From positions 1 to 64,000 of the forward strand of contig NZ_FNOV01000010.1 of the NCBI RefSeq assembly GCF_900107135.1: a stretch of DNA of 64,000 bases, given 5' to 3'. The notes beneath the pieces are model-generated. The model did not search any database and was not told where the DNA came from. It saw only the letters and a program-made list of their open reading frames with translations. Source of the stretch: Hymenobacter psychrophilus. Lineage in GTDB: Bacteria > Bacteroidota > Bacteroidia > Cytophagales > Hymenobacteraceae. A program made the position numbers and the translations under genes. Below are positions 1 through 9,800 of this stretch, piece by piece; position 1 is the first letter of the stretch; the number at the start of each line of letters is the position of its first letter.

Positions 1-654
1 TGAATGATGTTTTCTTATGTCGTATGTAATTGTTATTGCAGCGTTAAAATTTAAGAATTTGAATACCTTTTGAATATCTTTATTGAATCCTTCATTTGAA
101 ATTGCCTCAGTTATCAAATCCAACGCTTTATTTATATTTGCTGATGAAAACGCATAATTATTTTGAGATTTAATTCCCAAGTAATTATAAAAGTTAGAAT
201 TATATTTATCAGAATATCTATTAATTCTTCCTGGGTAATCGTTATTCATCACGAATTTTTCGTGCAATGTGTATGCGGCAGCTATGCAGCTGTCTGGCAT
301 TTCTAATTTGTCTATAGATATTGGATCATCATTTATGCTTAACTCATATTCATAAGTATCATAATTGACTTTATATCTATCTAAGCCCATATAATAGCTT
401 ATTTCATACCCACCTTGATGAATAGGCCTGTATTTAAAATTTGAATCTTCATGTTTTTTATTATACAAATCATTAAGTATATCTACGACAGCTTTCAATA
501 GTCTGCTTTTGCCTGTTCCATTAGGCCCAATCACTACTGTTGTATATGCTGCTTTAGAATGGATGTTTTCTTTTAGAGAAAAATTATAGAATTGTCTCTC
601 AAACTCTTTTGAGTTTTTAAAATGAACGTACTCTAACCTGAATGCTTTCGTCAT
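1..654 (-). CDS. P-loop (AAA/SMC-like) ATPase, 3' end outside window
   Basis: The frame is open from the ATG at 654 to the window edge (218 codons seen). Residues around 50 read VVIGPNGTGKSRLL, a Walker A motif of the ABC/SMC-like GPNGxGKS type; Walker B and signature motifs would lie beyond the edge. It starts 14 bases after the methyltransferase stop and runs in the same direction, so it is probably the third gene of the restriction cassette. ATPases of this kind often act as accessory or effector genes in defence loci, but nothing here fixes its role. Its base composition is far more AT-rich than the flanking chromosome, a sign of horizontal origin. It could equally be an OLD-like or RloA-like protein; the missing C-terminus would decide. 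Confidence 0.8.
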   Translation of the reverse strand, partial: MTKAFRLEYVHFKNSKEFERQFYNFSLKENIHSKAAYTTVVIGPNGTGKSRLLKAVVDILNDLYNKKHEDSNFKYRPIHQGGYEISYYMGLDRYKVNYDTYEYELSINDDPISIDKLEMPDSCIAAAYTLHEKFVMNNDYPGRINRYSDKYNSNFYNYLGIKSQNNYAFSSANINKALDLITEAISNEGFNKDIQKVFKFLNFNAAITITYDIRKHHS

Positions 655-668
655 AGCCGTAAAAAAAT

Positions 669-3275
669 TTAAACCTTAACAACCTGCGTCGACTCTTCGC
701 CGAACTGGCTGATTACTCGGACGGCGATTTGCTGGCCTTTGCGGGTGACGTTGATGGGGCGGGACCGAAAGCCGTAGAGCTCGTCAAATGCTTCTTCGTC
801 CAACTCAATGCGGAGAGTGTGCTCGGCTTTCTTTTTGGTGCTGAGCTTGGCTAGGTCACTAATACCGCGTTTCCACTTGCTGAACTCGTCCTGTTCGCCA
901 CCGCAGAAGAAGACTTGCTGGACGACGAAATTGGAGCCGTCGTAGTCGTCATCGACCATCCAGTAGGCAATGTCTTTAACGTTGCGGGCTTTTACTTCAT
1001 CGTTTATGGGGTCGTAGAGGTCCATGCCGCGGACTTCTACGCGGACCTCCTGACCGGGCTGGGGCTTAGCAATCTCTTTGTCATCTGCGTCGATAAGGGC
1101 GATATCAGGCTCGCCGATGGTGACGAAGGAGGCGGCCTTCTTGTCTTTTTTGATGAGGCCCTCCTGCATGAGGTCGTCGTTCATGCGAATTTTATCGACA
1201 CGGAAGGATCCGACGCTGGTAGACTGCTGGCTGCCCTGGACGTCGGTATCGAACTGGAATCCGAGGACGACGAGCCAGTCGGCATCACCGCGCTGGCGGC
1301 ACTCCTTGATGGCACCATTGAGAGCCTGGCGACTGACAGCTTCGAACTTGGCACCGATATGCAGATAGGCTTTTTTCTCGCCGCCCTCCGCATTATAGTA
1401 CCCTTCGGCGTGGAGGTAGCCTTCAGAGGGAATGGCCTCGACGCGGTGGAAGACGGCGCGTTCGGTAGCGTCGCCGTTCTTGATGCCAGCGGAGCGTAGG
1501 AGGTCGTAGATGCGCTCCTCGAATCGGTCCTCTGAATCTGTAGCGGCGGCGGCCGTGTTAGCTGCGGCTGGCGCTATTGGATCGAGCCCCTGAAGGGTTT
1601 CGACGGTGAAGGGCCCAGCTACACGAACTTTCGATTTGTCAACTTCAGGTTGATCGTAAAGAGTTTCTTCTTCGGAAGGCTCATCGTTTGCAAGACTTCT
1701 TAACGTGACCCTATTTACCTTCTTGTATATAAATCCTTGCCTTATATCTAAGCTCGACACGCGTGTGTAGAATGGGAAAACCGCAGTCATTAACCTTGCC
1801 TTTGCAATGTTTAATGCGATACGAGATGTGTCAATTGTAATCCAACGACGGCCCCACTGTTCTGAGACATAAGCGCTAGTTCCACTCCCGCATGTAGGAT
1901 CAAGTACTAAATCCCCTGGATCAGTGGTCATCAATATGCAGCGCTGAATAACTTTTGCGTTGGTTTGAACAACATAATTCCTTTTCTCTACGAATCCTCC
2001 CATTGATGTATCATCCCACCAATTACTAATCGGCGCGTTACCAAAATCATCGTGATATCGCACATATGAAGGCGTATTTCCTGATAAAGCAACTCTGCCC
2101 TTAGCAATCAACTTCGCCATTCCTTTGGGTGTGGTAGACCAGTGGCGTCCTGCCGGAGGCAAAAAACTTCTGCCTTCAAGGCTTAACGGATAGATGCAAG
2201 GGGGAATAATACCTTGGTTACTTATTTGATCTAGCCTGTACACTCTCGCATTACGTGGCAATGGAGTACGTCCGCTTGCCTCATCCTGTGTCATCCTTCT
2301 TCTAACACCATCTACTTCTATATTGCGGTAGTTAGGATCATCCGTTAGTTTCTTGGCGCTAAATAATTGTCTGTATTTGACAAATTCAAAACTCTTAGCA
2401 TACCATATAATGTAATCTGCAACAGTGCCTAAAACATTGGTTTTCGCCCCAGGGCTGCTAGCTCCACTCGTTTTCTTAAATTGAATTAGCGAGCAAAAAT
2501 TCTCACTACCAAATACCTCATCCATCAGATTACGCACCAGATGTATATTCTCGTCCGAAATCTGCACAAAACATGATCCGCTTTCATTAAGCAGCTCTTT
2601 CGCTAGTAGCAGCCTTTCACGTAAATAAGTGAGGTAACTATGGATACCTAGCTCCCAAGTATCGCGGAATGCCTTAATCTGCTCCGGCTCCCCGCTAAGG
2701 TTTTCGTCCTTACCATCCTTCACGTCGCGATTATTGAGCCGCATCTGCCAGTTGGAGCCATACTTGATGCCATAAGGCGGATCGAAGTAGACGCACTGCA
2801 CGGTACCGGCCATGCCTTCCCGCTCTAGCAAGGAAGCCATCACCAACTCAGAGTCGCCCTGAATGAGGCGGTTGGTCCAACCATCAGGCGGGTGCTGGTA
2901 ATACTCACTGGTTTTGTTAAGTTCTTCCCGATCCAGAGCGTTGCCGAAGAGGTCGTTAAGGCTCATCTGACCCGAGGCAGGCGCAGCGGTGCGGTAGAGT
3001 CCTTTGATGAGATTCTCGGGTACGATGTGCTCGTGGCGGTAGAGGGAGCGGATATCGATGGAGAGGCGCTCCTGGCGGCCGTCCTTGCCGTATTTGTTAA
3101 GCCAGAATAGTTCGGGGTCTTGGCCCCGGGTAGTGACGGGGCTAAGGGGTAAGTCAGTCTGATGGTTAGGCTGGACTTTGGCATTACCTTGCTCATAGCC
3201 AGCTTCTTCCTTGGAGGGGATATGGGCGCGGGTATCAGCGTGGTTGGTGGAGCGAATGAATAGATTGTCAGACAT
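669..3275 (-). CDS. Type III-like DNA-adenine methyltransferase (Mod)
   Basis: An 868-aa site-specific N6-adenine methyltransferase. DPPYG at residues 165-169 is catalytic motif IV. The AdoMet-binding motif I ([13 protein letters not shown]) follows at about residue 455. Motif IV before motif I is the beta-class order found in type III Mod subunits, with the target recognition domain between them. The C-terminal third is not part of the catalytic core and may contact the helicase. It lies 123 bases downstream of the helicase on the same strand and is followed after 14 bases by an ATPase gene. The stretch from about 1690 to 2640, including the recognition region, is clearly more AT-rich than the rest of the gene, which suggests exchange of that domain. 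Methyltransferase assignment is firm; the type III label is by family resemblance and gene partner. Confidence 0.92.
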   Translation of the reverse strand: MSDNLFIRSTNHADTRAHIPSKEEAGYEQGNAKVQPNHQTDLPLSPVTTRGQDPELFWLNKYGKDGRQERLSIDIRSLYRHEHIVPENLIKGLYRTAAPASGQMSLNDLFGNALDREELNKTSEYYQHPPDGWTNRLIQGDSELVMASLLEREGMAGTVQCVYFDPPYGIKYGSNWQMRLNNRDVKDGKDENLSGEPEQIKAFRDTWELGIHSYLTYLRERLLLAKELLNESGSCFVQISDENIHLVRNLMDEVFGSENFCSLIQFKKTSGASSPGAKTNVLGTVADYIIWYAKSFEFVKYRQLFSAKKLTDDPNYRNIEVDGVRRRMTQDEASGRTPLPRNARVYRLDQISNQGIIPPCIYPLSLEGRSFLPPAGRHWSTTPKGMAKLIAKGRVALSGNTPSYVRYHDDFGNAPISNWWDDTSMGGFVEKRNYVVQTNAKVIQRCILMTTDPGDLVLDPTCGSGTSAYVSEQWGRRWITIDTSRIALNIAKARLMTAVFPFYTRVSSLDIRQGFIYKKVNRVTLRSLANDEPSEEETLYDQPEVDKSKVRVAGPFTVETLQGLDPIAPAAANTAAAATDSEDRFEERIYDLLRSAGIKNGDATERAVFHRVEAIPSEGYLHAEGYYNAEGGEKKAYLHIGAKFEAVSRQALNGAIKECRQRGDADWLVVLGFQFDTDVQGSQQSTSVGSFRVDKIRMNDDLMQEGLIKKDKKAASFVTIGEPDIALIDADDKEIAKPQPGQEVRVEVRGMDLYDPINDEVKARNVKDIAYWMVDDDYDGSNFVVQQVFFCGGEQDEFSKWKRGISDLAKLSTKKKAEHTLRIELDEEAFDELYGFRSRPINVTRKGQQIAVRVISQFGEESTQVVKV

Positions 3276-3398
3276 GGCAGTAGTGGGGCCTTACCCCCGA
3301 CCTCTGGTTCGCTGGATATGCGAAGCCTCGGGGAGAGGGGATGCCGGACGACAGAATGGTTGTCGTGCGGAGGGCGGGATAAATGAAGGGAGAAAAGG

Positions 3399-6300
3399 CT
3401 AGCTGATGGGTTGAGGCTGGGCCTGGTACTGGAGCTCAAGCTGCTGAAGGTAGTCTTGGAGCTGGGGGCGGATGTTGCGGATGTCGTTAGCGACTTCGAG
3501 GAAGTGCCAGGGGTCGAGGCCAAGTTGGGCGGCGACGTTATTGACAGCTGGCAGCCAGCGTTCAGTGACGTACCAGCGCTTGTCGACTTTGGCTTCGGCC
3601 ATGCCACTGATTTCGAGGACTATGTTGACCCGCTGGCCGGTGGAGAGGAGGCAGCGCACAATGAAGTCAGGAAAATAGCGGCGCTCCTTGGCCTGGCTGA
3701 CGTATGGGATGCTGAAGCCCATGAAGTCGTTTTTGACGTAGGCTTCCACCTCGGTCATTTCCTCCAGGTTTTCGAGCTCCTTGGCGGCAATGCCCTCCCA
3801 CTCACTGTCCATGACTACGTAGTTGACGTGGCTTTTGGTAGTAGGGTACACCTCGCGGCTAGTGGCACCGCGCACCCGGGCGGTGGAGCCCACCTTGTCG
3901 TTGTAGTGGGAGAAGACGGGGCGAATTTGGTCGCCATCCCGTGGTTGAGGCTTTATGGCGCGGCTGATATGCTCGACGACGGCCTTGTCGTCGTAGAATA
4001 GCAGCATAGCGTGAAACGCACCGCCAAGACAGGATACGTAATCGCTCAGCCATTTTCCTACAGCCTCACGCACGGGACCGAACCAATAGGTGCGAGGCTG
4101 GCCTTTGGCGTCGGCAAGGTGACTTCTAAGCAGTAGGTGGGTGTAGTAATACTCGAGTTGCTGCCGCCGCACCTGGCGGACGTTGTCGAGATTGAGTTCC
4201 TGCTCGTGTTCTGAGAAGGCCGAGGTCATTAGGGTGCGGGTTGGCAATCTGTGCCCCTCGATAATAAACGGTTCTAGGTTGGAGAAGTCCACCTCTAGGA
4301 CGTCGCCGCCAGTTTCGAGGCGGTAGCCCTCCACCATGGGGAAGTGAATCTCAAATTCTTCTTTGCGCTCGGGCAAGGCATGAACCTGGGTGAGCGGCTT
4401 GGGTGGCTCGGGGGGCGTGATGGCGCCTTTGCGGAACAGCTTGAACGGCACGCCGATGATGTGGGCGTACTCGGGCGGGAACTTGTACTCGACGATGCGG
4501 CGCTTGTCTTTAGTGGGCTGGCCCTCCTTGTCGTAGCCGACGAGGTTGTAGGACTGGCGACGCAGGGCGCGGCCGGCCACCTGCTCGCAGAGCAGCTGGG
4601 AGCCGAAGGCGCGCAGGCCCATGATGTGGGTGACGGTGTTGGCGTCCCAGCCCTCGGTGAGCATGCTCACGCTGACCACGCAGCGCACGTGGGAGCCCAG
4701 GGCGCCGGTTTTGCCGACGGTGTTGACCACCTCGCGCAGCAGGTCGCCGTCGGTGAGGTTTTCGACGGAGCGGTCAGGGTGCATGATGCGGTAGTCCTGC
4801 TTGAAGCGCTCAATCTCGGGGCCGAACACGCGCTTGAACTGGTCGTTGACCTGGTCGGAGTTGTCGAGGGCGCTGGAGTCGATGATGAGCGTCGGGGGCT
4901 TCTGGCGGGGCAGACGGGTGTGGCGGTCGAAGTTGGTGAGCAGCTCGAACTGGCCCGGCATGATGAGCGGCTCACCGTCGGCCGTAGCCGTTTCGTAGCC
5001 GGCAATGTACTTGAACACCTCGGAGGAGACGTTGGTGTTGTTGCAGACCAAGATGAGCACCGGAGGCGTGGAGAACAGGCCACCGAGGCGGTGGAATTCC
5101 TTTTCGTAGTGCTCGTAGAACTGGTGGAGGGCCGTTTTGACCAGGGTGGGCAGTTCGGGCTTGCCTTCCAGCTTCTGGGTGCGGGAGCCCCGCTTGGGCA
5201 GTTCGTGCTTGACGTGGGCGTAAATGTCGCGCAGCTTGGCTTCCTGCAGGTCCTGGGTGTCGTCGCCCTCGGGCAGGTAGGGGATTTTGACGAGGCCGCT
5301 CTCGATGGCCTCGATGAGGCCGAAGTCGGAGCAGACCCAGCTGAAGAGGCTGTAGGGCGTATAGCCGGAGCCGCTGAGGTAGTAGGGCGTGGCGGACAGG
5401 TCGTAGACCTGCTGAAGCTTGAAGCGGCGGCCGATTTCGACGAGGCCCCGGTACCAGACGGCGGCCCGCTCGTTTTCCTGCTTGATGTCGGTGCCGTCTT
5501 CGGCCTTGGCGGCCTTCTTGGACTTGGGCAGGTAGCAGTGGTGGGCCTCGTCGTTGAGCACGAGTAGGCGGCTGCCGGCACGGAAGCTGCCGAGCAGGCG
5601 GCGGATAACCTGTCCAAATTCTTCCTTCGCCTCAACCTTGAGGCCAGTTATGGGGTCGATTTTCCCGTCGAAGGGGCTGCGCTTGTTGCCCTGGAGCTGC
5701 CTGGGCTCGAAGGCGTGGTAGTTGGTGAGGACGAGGCGGGCATTGAGGCCGGCCAGGCGCTGGTGCAGGTGGGGCGGCACAAGGCCGCGCTGGCGGTAGT
5801 AGTCCTTGGCGTCGGTGGCGGTGGTGGCCTGGGTGTCGACGTAGAGCACCCCGAGCCGGTCGCGGATGGTGACGCCGGGGGTGACGAAGAGGAAGTAGTC
5901 GGCGAAGCGGGTGTCCTGGCGGTACTCCTGGCGGTTGAAGTAGTGGTAGAGCGTGAGCATGGCCATGACGACCGTCTTGCCGGTGCCGGTGGCCATTTTG
6001 AAGGCCAAGCGGGGCAGGTTGAAGTCGGCGTCGTCGCTGACCTGCCAGGCGGTGGCCAGCTCGGCCAGGATGCTGGTGCCACGGTTCTCGGCGCGGGCGG
6101 GAGCTACCTCGTTGAGCCAGACGGCCGTTTCGAGGGCCTCGCGCTGGGCGAAGAACAGGCGCTGGGTAACGAGGCGCTCCTTGTTCTCGAACCAGAACAG
6201 GAGCAGCTCGCGGGTGACGCGGGTGGTGTTGGGGTAGCCATCGTGGCGCCACTGGCCAACCTCCTTGCGGAGGCGGTTGATGAGGTAGTCCTCGGTGGCG

Positions 6301-6524
6301 GGCAGGTCGGAAACGTCGTAGAGCTCCTTCTGCTTGCCGACCTTTTTGGGTAGCACCTGGGCGTCGGGGGTGTAGGGGCGGCGGCCGGTTTTGATGACGC
6401 TGTAGTCGAGGCTGCCGTCGGGCGCCATCTGGTAGGCTTTGCGGGGCTCGTCGTAGGGGTTGTTGAGGATAGGGTTATCGGCGGGTGGGGTAACGGAGGA
6501 TTCGGTGGGCATCAGATAGTGCAA
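3399..6524 (-). CDS. Type III-like restriction helicase-nuclease (Res)
   Basis: A 1041-aa superfamily 2 helicase. Walker A is ATGTGKT with Lys183; the Walker B/DEAH motif is DEAH starting at Asp325. Helicase C-domain motifs such as SMLTEGWD and QVAGRALRR follow. Near the end a PD-(D/E)xK-like pattern appears: PDF (Asp953) and, about 18 residues on, LEISG (Glu971), where the usual Lys is replaced by Ser. It is the promoter-proximal gene of a Res-Mod-ATPase series. The expected role is ATP-dependent cleavage of DNA unmodified by the neighbouring methyltransferase. The start may instead be Met5 at 6512. The type III-like assignment rests on domain order and pairing; cleavage activity is inferred. 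Confidence 0.9.
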   Translation of the reverse strand: MHYLMPTESSVTPPADNPILNNPYDEPRKAYQMAPDGSLDYSVIKTGRRPYTPDAQVLPKKVGKQKELYDVSDLPATEDYLINRLRKEVGQWRHDGYPNTTRVTRELLLFWFENKERLVTQRLFFAQREALETAVWLNEVAPARAENRGTSILAELATAWQVSDDADFNLPRLAFKMATGTGKTVVMAMLTLYHYFNRQEYRQDTRFADYFLFVTPGVTIRDRLGVLYVDTQATTATDAKDYYRQRGLVPPHLHQRLAGLNARLVLTNYHAFEPRQLQGNKRSPFDGKIDPITGLKVEAKEEFGQVIRRLLGSFRAGSRLLVLNDEAHHCYLPKSKKAAKAEDGTDIKQENERAAVWYRGLVEIGRRFKLQQVYDLSATPYYLSGSGYTPYSLFSWVCSDFGLIEAIESGLVKIPYLPEGDDTQDLQEAKLRDIYAHVKHELPKRGSRTQKLEGKPELPTLVKTALHQFYEHYEKEFHRLGGLFSTPPVLILVCNNTNVSSEVFKYIAGYETATADGEPLIMPGQFELLTNFDRHTRLPRQKPPTLIIDSSALDNSDQVNDQFKRVFGPEIERFKQDYRIMHPDRSVENLTDGDLLREVVNTVGKTGALGSHVRCVVSVSMLTEGWDANTVTHIMGLRAFGSQLLCEQVAGRALRRQSYNLVGYDKEGQPTKDKRRIVEYKFPPEYAHIIGVPFKLFRKGAITPPEPPKPLTQVHALPERKEEFEIHFPMVEGYRLETGGDVLEVDFSNLEPFIIEGHRLPTRTLMTSAFSEHEQELNLDNVRQVRRQQLEYYYTHLLLRSHLADAKGQPRTYWFGPVREAVGKWLSDYVSCLGGAFHAMLLFYDDKAVVEHISRAIKPQPRDGDQIRPVFSHYNDKVGSTARVRGATSREVYPTTKSHVNYVVMDSEWEGIAAKELENLEEMTEVEAYVKNDFMGFSIPYVSQAKERRYFPDFIVRCLLSTGQRVNIVLEISGMAEAKVDKRWYVTERWLPAVNNVAAQLGLDPWHFLEVANDIRNIRPQLQDYLQQLELQYQAQPQPIS

Positions 6525-6649
6525 CGGTCGTAAAAGGGCTGGTAATATAGTGAAAGGGGGCGGCCGGGCAATAGGGCTATGGCTACTTAAACTAGCAGGC
6601 TATACGACCTGGAAAGGTCTTGCTGTCTTATAGTCTGGTGGTTAGCCGA

Positions 6650-6784
6650 ATGGGTAGTGTGGTGATCGGAAGAGAGTATTTGCACTGGATAGCACAAACC
6701 GGTAGATTAGCTGCTGCATTGCTAGCGGGTGGTTACTTACTTATAGCGGTTGATCTTTTAGCAGCGGGTACTTCTATTTATTGA
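6650..6784 (+). CDS. Possible 44-aa single-span membrane peptide
   Basis: An ATG-started frame of 44 codons lies in the 313-base spacer between the divergent helicase gene and the giant-protein gene. Residues about 20-40 (LAAALLAGGYLLIAVDLLAA) would form one transmembrane helix, with a short charged N-terminus (GREYLHW). Nothing else is coding in this spacer. If real it would be the first gene of the plus-strand cassette, ending 52 bases before the giant protein. Short hydrophobic peptides do occur in defence loci, but random hydrophobic frames of this size are also common. Confidence 0.3.
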   Translation: MGSVVIGREYLHWIAQTGRLAAALLAGGYLLIAVDLLAAGTSIY

Positions 6785-6792
6785 ACGTTCAA
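6781..6792. promoter_or_regulatory. 12-bp perfect palindrome TTGAACGTTCAA
   Basis: A perfect dyad, TTGAACGTTCAA, sits 45 bases before the ATG of the giant protein and overlaps the stop of the small hydrophobic frame. Its place and symmetry suit an operator or a dimeric-protein site. No candidate regulator is encoded next to it, so the function is a guess. Confidence 0.3.
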
Positions 6793-6836
6793 CCTAGATG
6801 GCGACTTTTTAGTCGGCGTTGACTTACTAGCACTAT

Positions 6837-9800
6837 ATGGCGGCAGCTTCAGCGCCCTCTATTACCCCGATAATAACTCTGAGCGAGGCGCTGCCCGTAC
6901 GGCTGGGGGTCATTAACAAAATCCATGGTGATGGCAGTGGCTCTATAAGGATTCGTTCGGGTGAACTATACCGCTTCCATGCTAATGGCGTATGGAAAAA
7001 CGAGGCCCAAGCATTAAGAGCGGGCCTGGAGGTTGTATTTGAGCTCAATACCAAAGCATTGGTTGCCCGGGCTGTACGCAAACTGACCCGCAGCAAGATC
7101 ATAGGCCTGACCAGCCAACGGTGGATTCCGGCCATGGTAACCGGTCGCGGGGTAGTTGCCACCCGATTTGCTTTCAGCGCTTACCTATCCGTGGCGCAGG
7201 TAGAAGCCCACCAATTGACAGAGGGGATGATGCTACTGGTACGGGTGAGTCTGAGCGAGACCTATGCCAGTGTGCCACAGGTGCTGGAGCTGCAAATAGT
7301 GAGCGGAGAACAAGCTGGCAGGTTTGGCCAAGCGCTTGCCAGTGATGACGGGCCGGCGCAGCTACAACGGGTGGAACTGGAAAAGCGAATTGCAGCTATT
7401 GGCCCTGTTGGTACTGAGCAGCAAGCGCAGACACTTGTCCATCTGCTACAGTTGCGCAACGGGTACTCTCATCGTCCGTTAGGGCGCGTTCTGAACGTTG
7501 TAACCCCCCACTGGGGCCTGCAACTACAAGCGCTCGGCTACGGCATGGAGCTGGCACCGTCTTCCCTGCTGATAACATTAGTGGCGGATGCAGATTTCAC
7601 TACTCAGCAACTGCCAGACTATCTGCTGGCCCCCTACAGCCTGTTGAGGTTGGAGCGGTTGAAGAATATTATCACGACTGAGGCCCGGGACGAATTGCTA
7701 GCGCTGCATAGGCTCGGCCAACAGCGAAATCAAGCGGTTTTCTCTCAGGAGGCCCTCGCAAAGATTTCCATCGCCGAGCCCTATACGTTTGATTTGTGGC
7801 TGGAGGGGCTGGCAGTCCCCCACCCCCAGCTGGCCGTTATCGTGCAGATGTTGCTTCAGCCAGAGCTGGCAAAAGAGCAGGAAATCGGTGTTGGGCGGCT
7901 GCTGCAGCGCTGTCAGCAGGCCGGGATTGCCTTGCAGGTATGCCAGCAAGTGCTCAGTAAGACACCTGATGAGGCTCTGGCACAGGAGTTTCTAACCCTG
8001 CGTTCAGTGCTGGACAAAAGTCAGCAGCTGACACTGCTAGCAGACATCCGACACCGGGTATCTGAGCGACAAGTTGATGATTGGTGGGAACAGAAGCTAA
8101 TTGAGCACGCTCCAGCCGCTCGCATTGCGAAAAGAATCGTCCGGGCTTCTGCGGACTACCAAGCTGAAACCCTGGTCCGGTATCATCTACTGGAAGGGTC
8201 GAGCATGGCACTAGTTGCGCAGGCAAAACAAACCGTGCTGTCTAACCAGCATCTTGACTCTATCTATAGCTTAATAAAGACACTGCAGCGTGGGAAAAAG
8301 GGTTTCTATCGCTGGGGCCATTTAGCGAAGGACTTGGAGGGCTGGGCAGACACTACGCTGCGGGCAATAAGAAAGCTCAGCGACTTTCTGCCCGCTGAGC
8401 AGCAAGTGAGTTGGTGGCTGCAGGGAGCTGTTGGTCAACCGAAAGCAAAGGTTTTGAACGAGCGGCTTCCCCTTCTCGCTGAAATGGAGCTAAAGCAGGT
8501 CTGGTCTTCGCTCTCAGTGCCGGCTGTAGAGGCGGTAGTGAATAGTCTTGCTGGGTGGTTAGCACGAGATTTACCGGTGAACTGGACGAAGCTGGCACTA
8601 GTGCAACTGCAAAAGCGCCGGGCAGAAGGCATACAGCGGAGTCGGCAGCAACTCCAGCGCCTAGTAGTTATGCAGCTGTCCGCCGACCTTCAGATAGCCT
8701 TCTGGCAGCAGGGACTGACGGATCAGCCTGAAGATGCAGTGCTTGGGCAACTACTGAATCAGGCTGACACCAAACAGACCGCGCAACTATTGCCGCAGTT
8801 GAGTCAGGCTTCCCTGCCCGGGGTAATACCACTACTGTTCGACCGTTTGGTGACGGAGCTGGACTTTGCGGAGCAGGTGCTACGGAGGCTGCACTTCGAG
8901 GCTTCAGTTGTGCCACCACAAATTACTGTCCTACAGACAGCAGTCTATAACTGCCTCACTCCTATCCTTAGTCCAGCACTGTACTTGCAATGGTGGCTGG
9001 CTGGCTGGCTTCCTAGTCCATCGGTGAGCGTACTGGCGGTGGGGCTTACAACGGCATCACCACTGCGCCGTGCGGCAATGCTGGAGTATTGCGACCAGGA
9101 ACTGCTACAGCAGTACGGACAGTGCCTGGCGGAGCCTGTCGACTCGGTGGCTAAGCCGGAGCAAGGCTCTGAAGAAATAGTCCATGATGTAGTCGCGCAG
9201 CTCCTTGCGCGATTCCCGGTGCAGGAAAAGAATGCGGAAGTGATAACGGGGCTGCTGCAGTCTGTTGCTACTAGCACCCAACTGCAGTGGTGGATGCAGG
9301 GGCTAAACATCGCTATTGACTGGCAGGTGCTGGAGCAGGGCCTGGAGCAGGAAGCACTACGGTTGCAACTGCTACCCGAACTAGCTAAAAGACGACTAGC
9401 TGAACTGTTGGCTTACTTGCCCCGAACTACCGCGGAGCTGTTACCAGAGTTTGTGCTCGCACTGACCAGTGATTCGGTTATGGGCCGTCACCCAGCAGGA
9501 GTACAAGTGGCCGCTCTCGTTCGCCTAGCGCAGTTGCTTTGCCAAGAGGCCGATTTCAGCCCGACTGAATTGCGCCAGTGGCTAACAGAACTACAAAGGC
9601 GTTGCCGGCATTGGCAACTACGGGCAGCTTACGACGCCTATTGCTTGCTTGGGCAAGATGCGCCGAACCCGCCGATCAACTGGCTGGTTGATGAACAAAT
9701 TACCCCGAATCTATCAGCGGAGGATTTGTTGCTTTACTGGCAGGCTGATTTGATTAATTATTTCCCTTTGGTACCGCTGCAGGAAATTGCGTGCTGGGTT

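Noticed and set aside
4344..5567. Long open frame antisense to the helicase
   Set aside because: Low-complexity Gly/Ala/Val product with no motif; the helicase motifs lie in the other strand.
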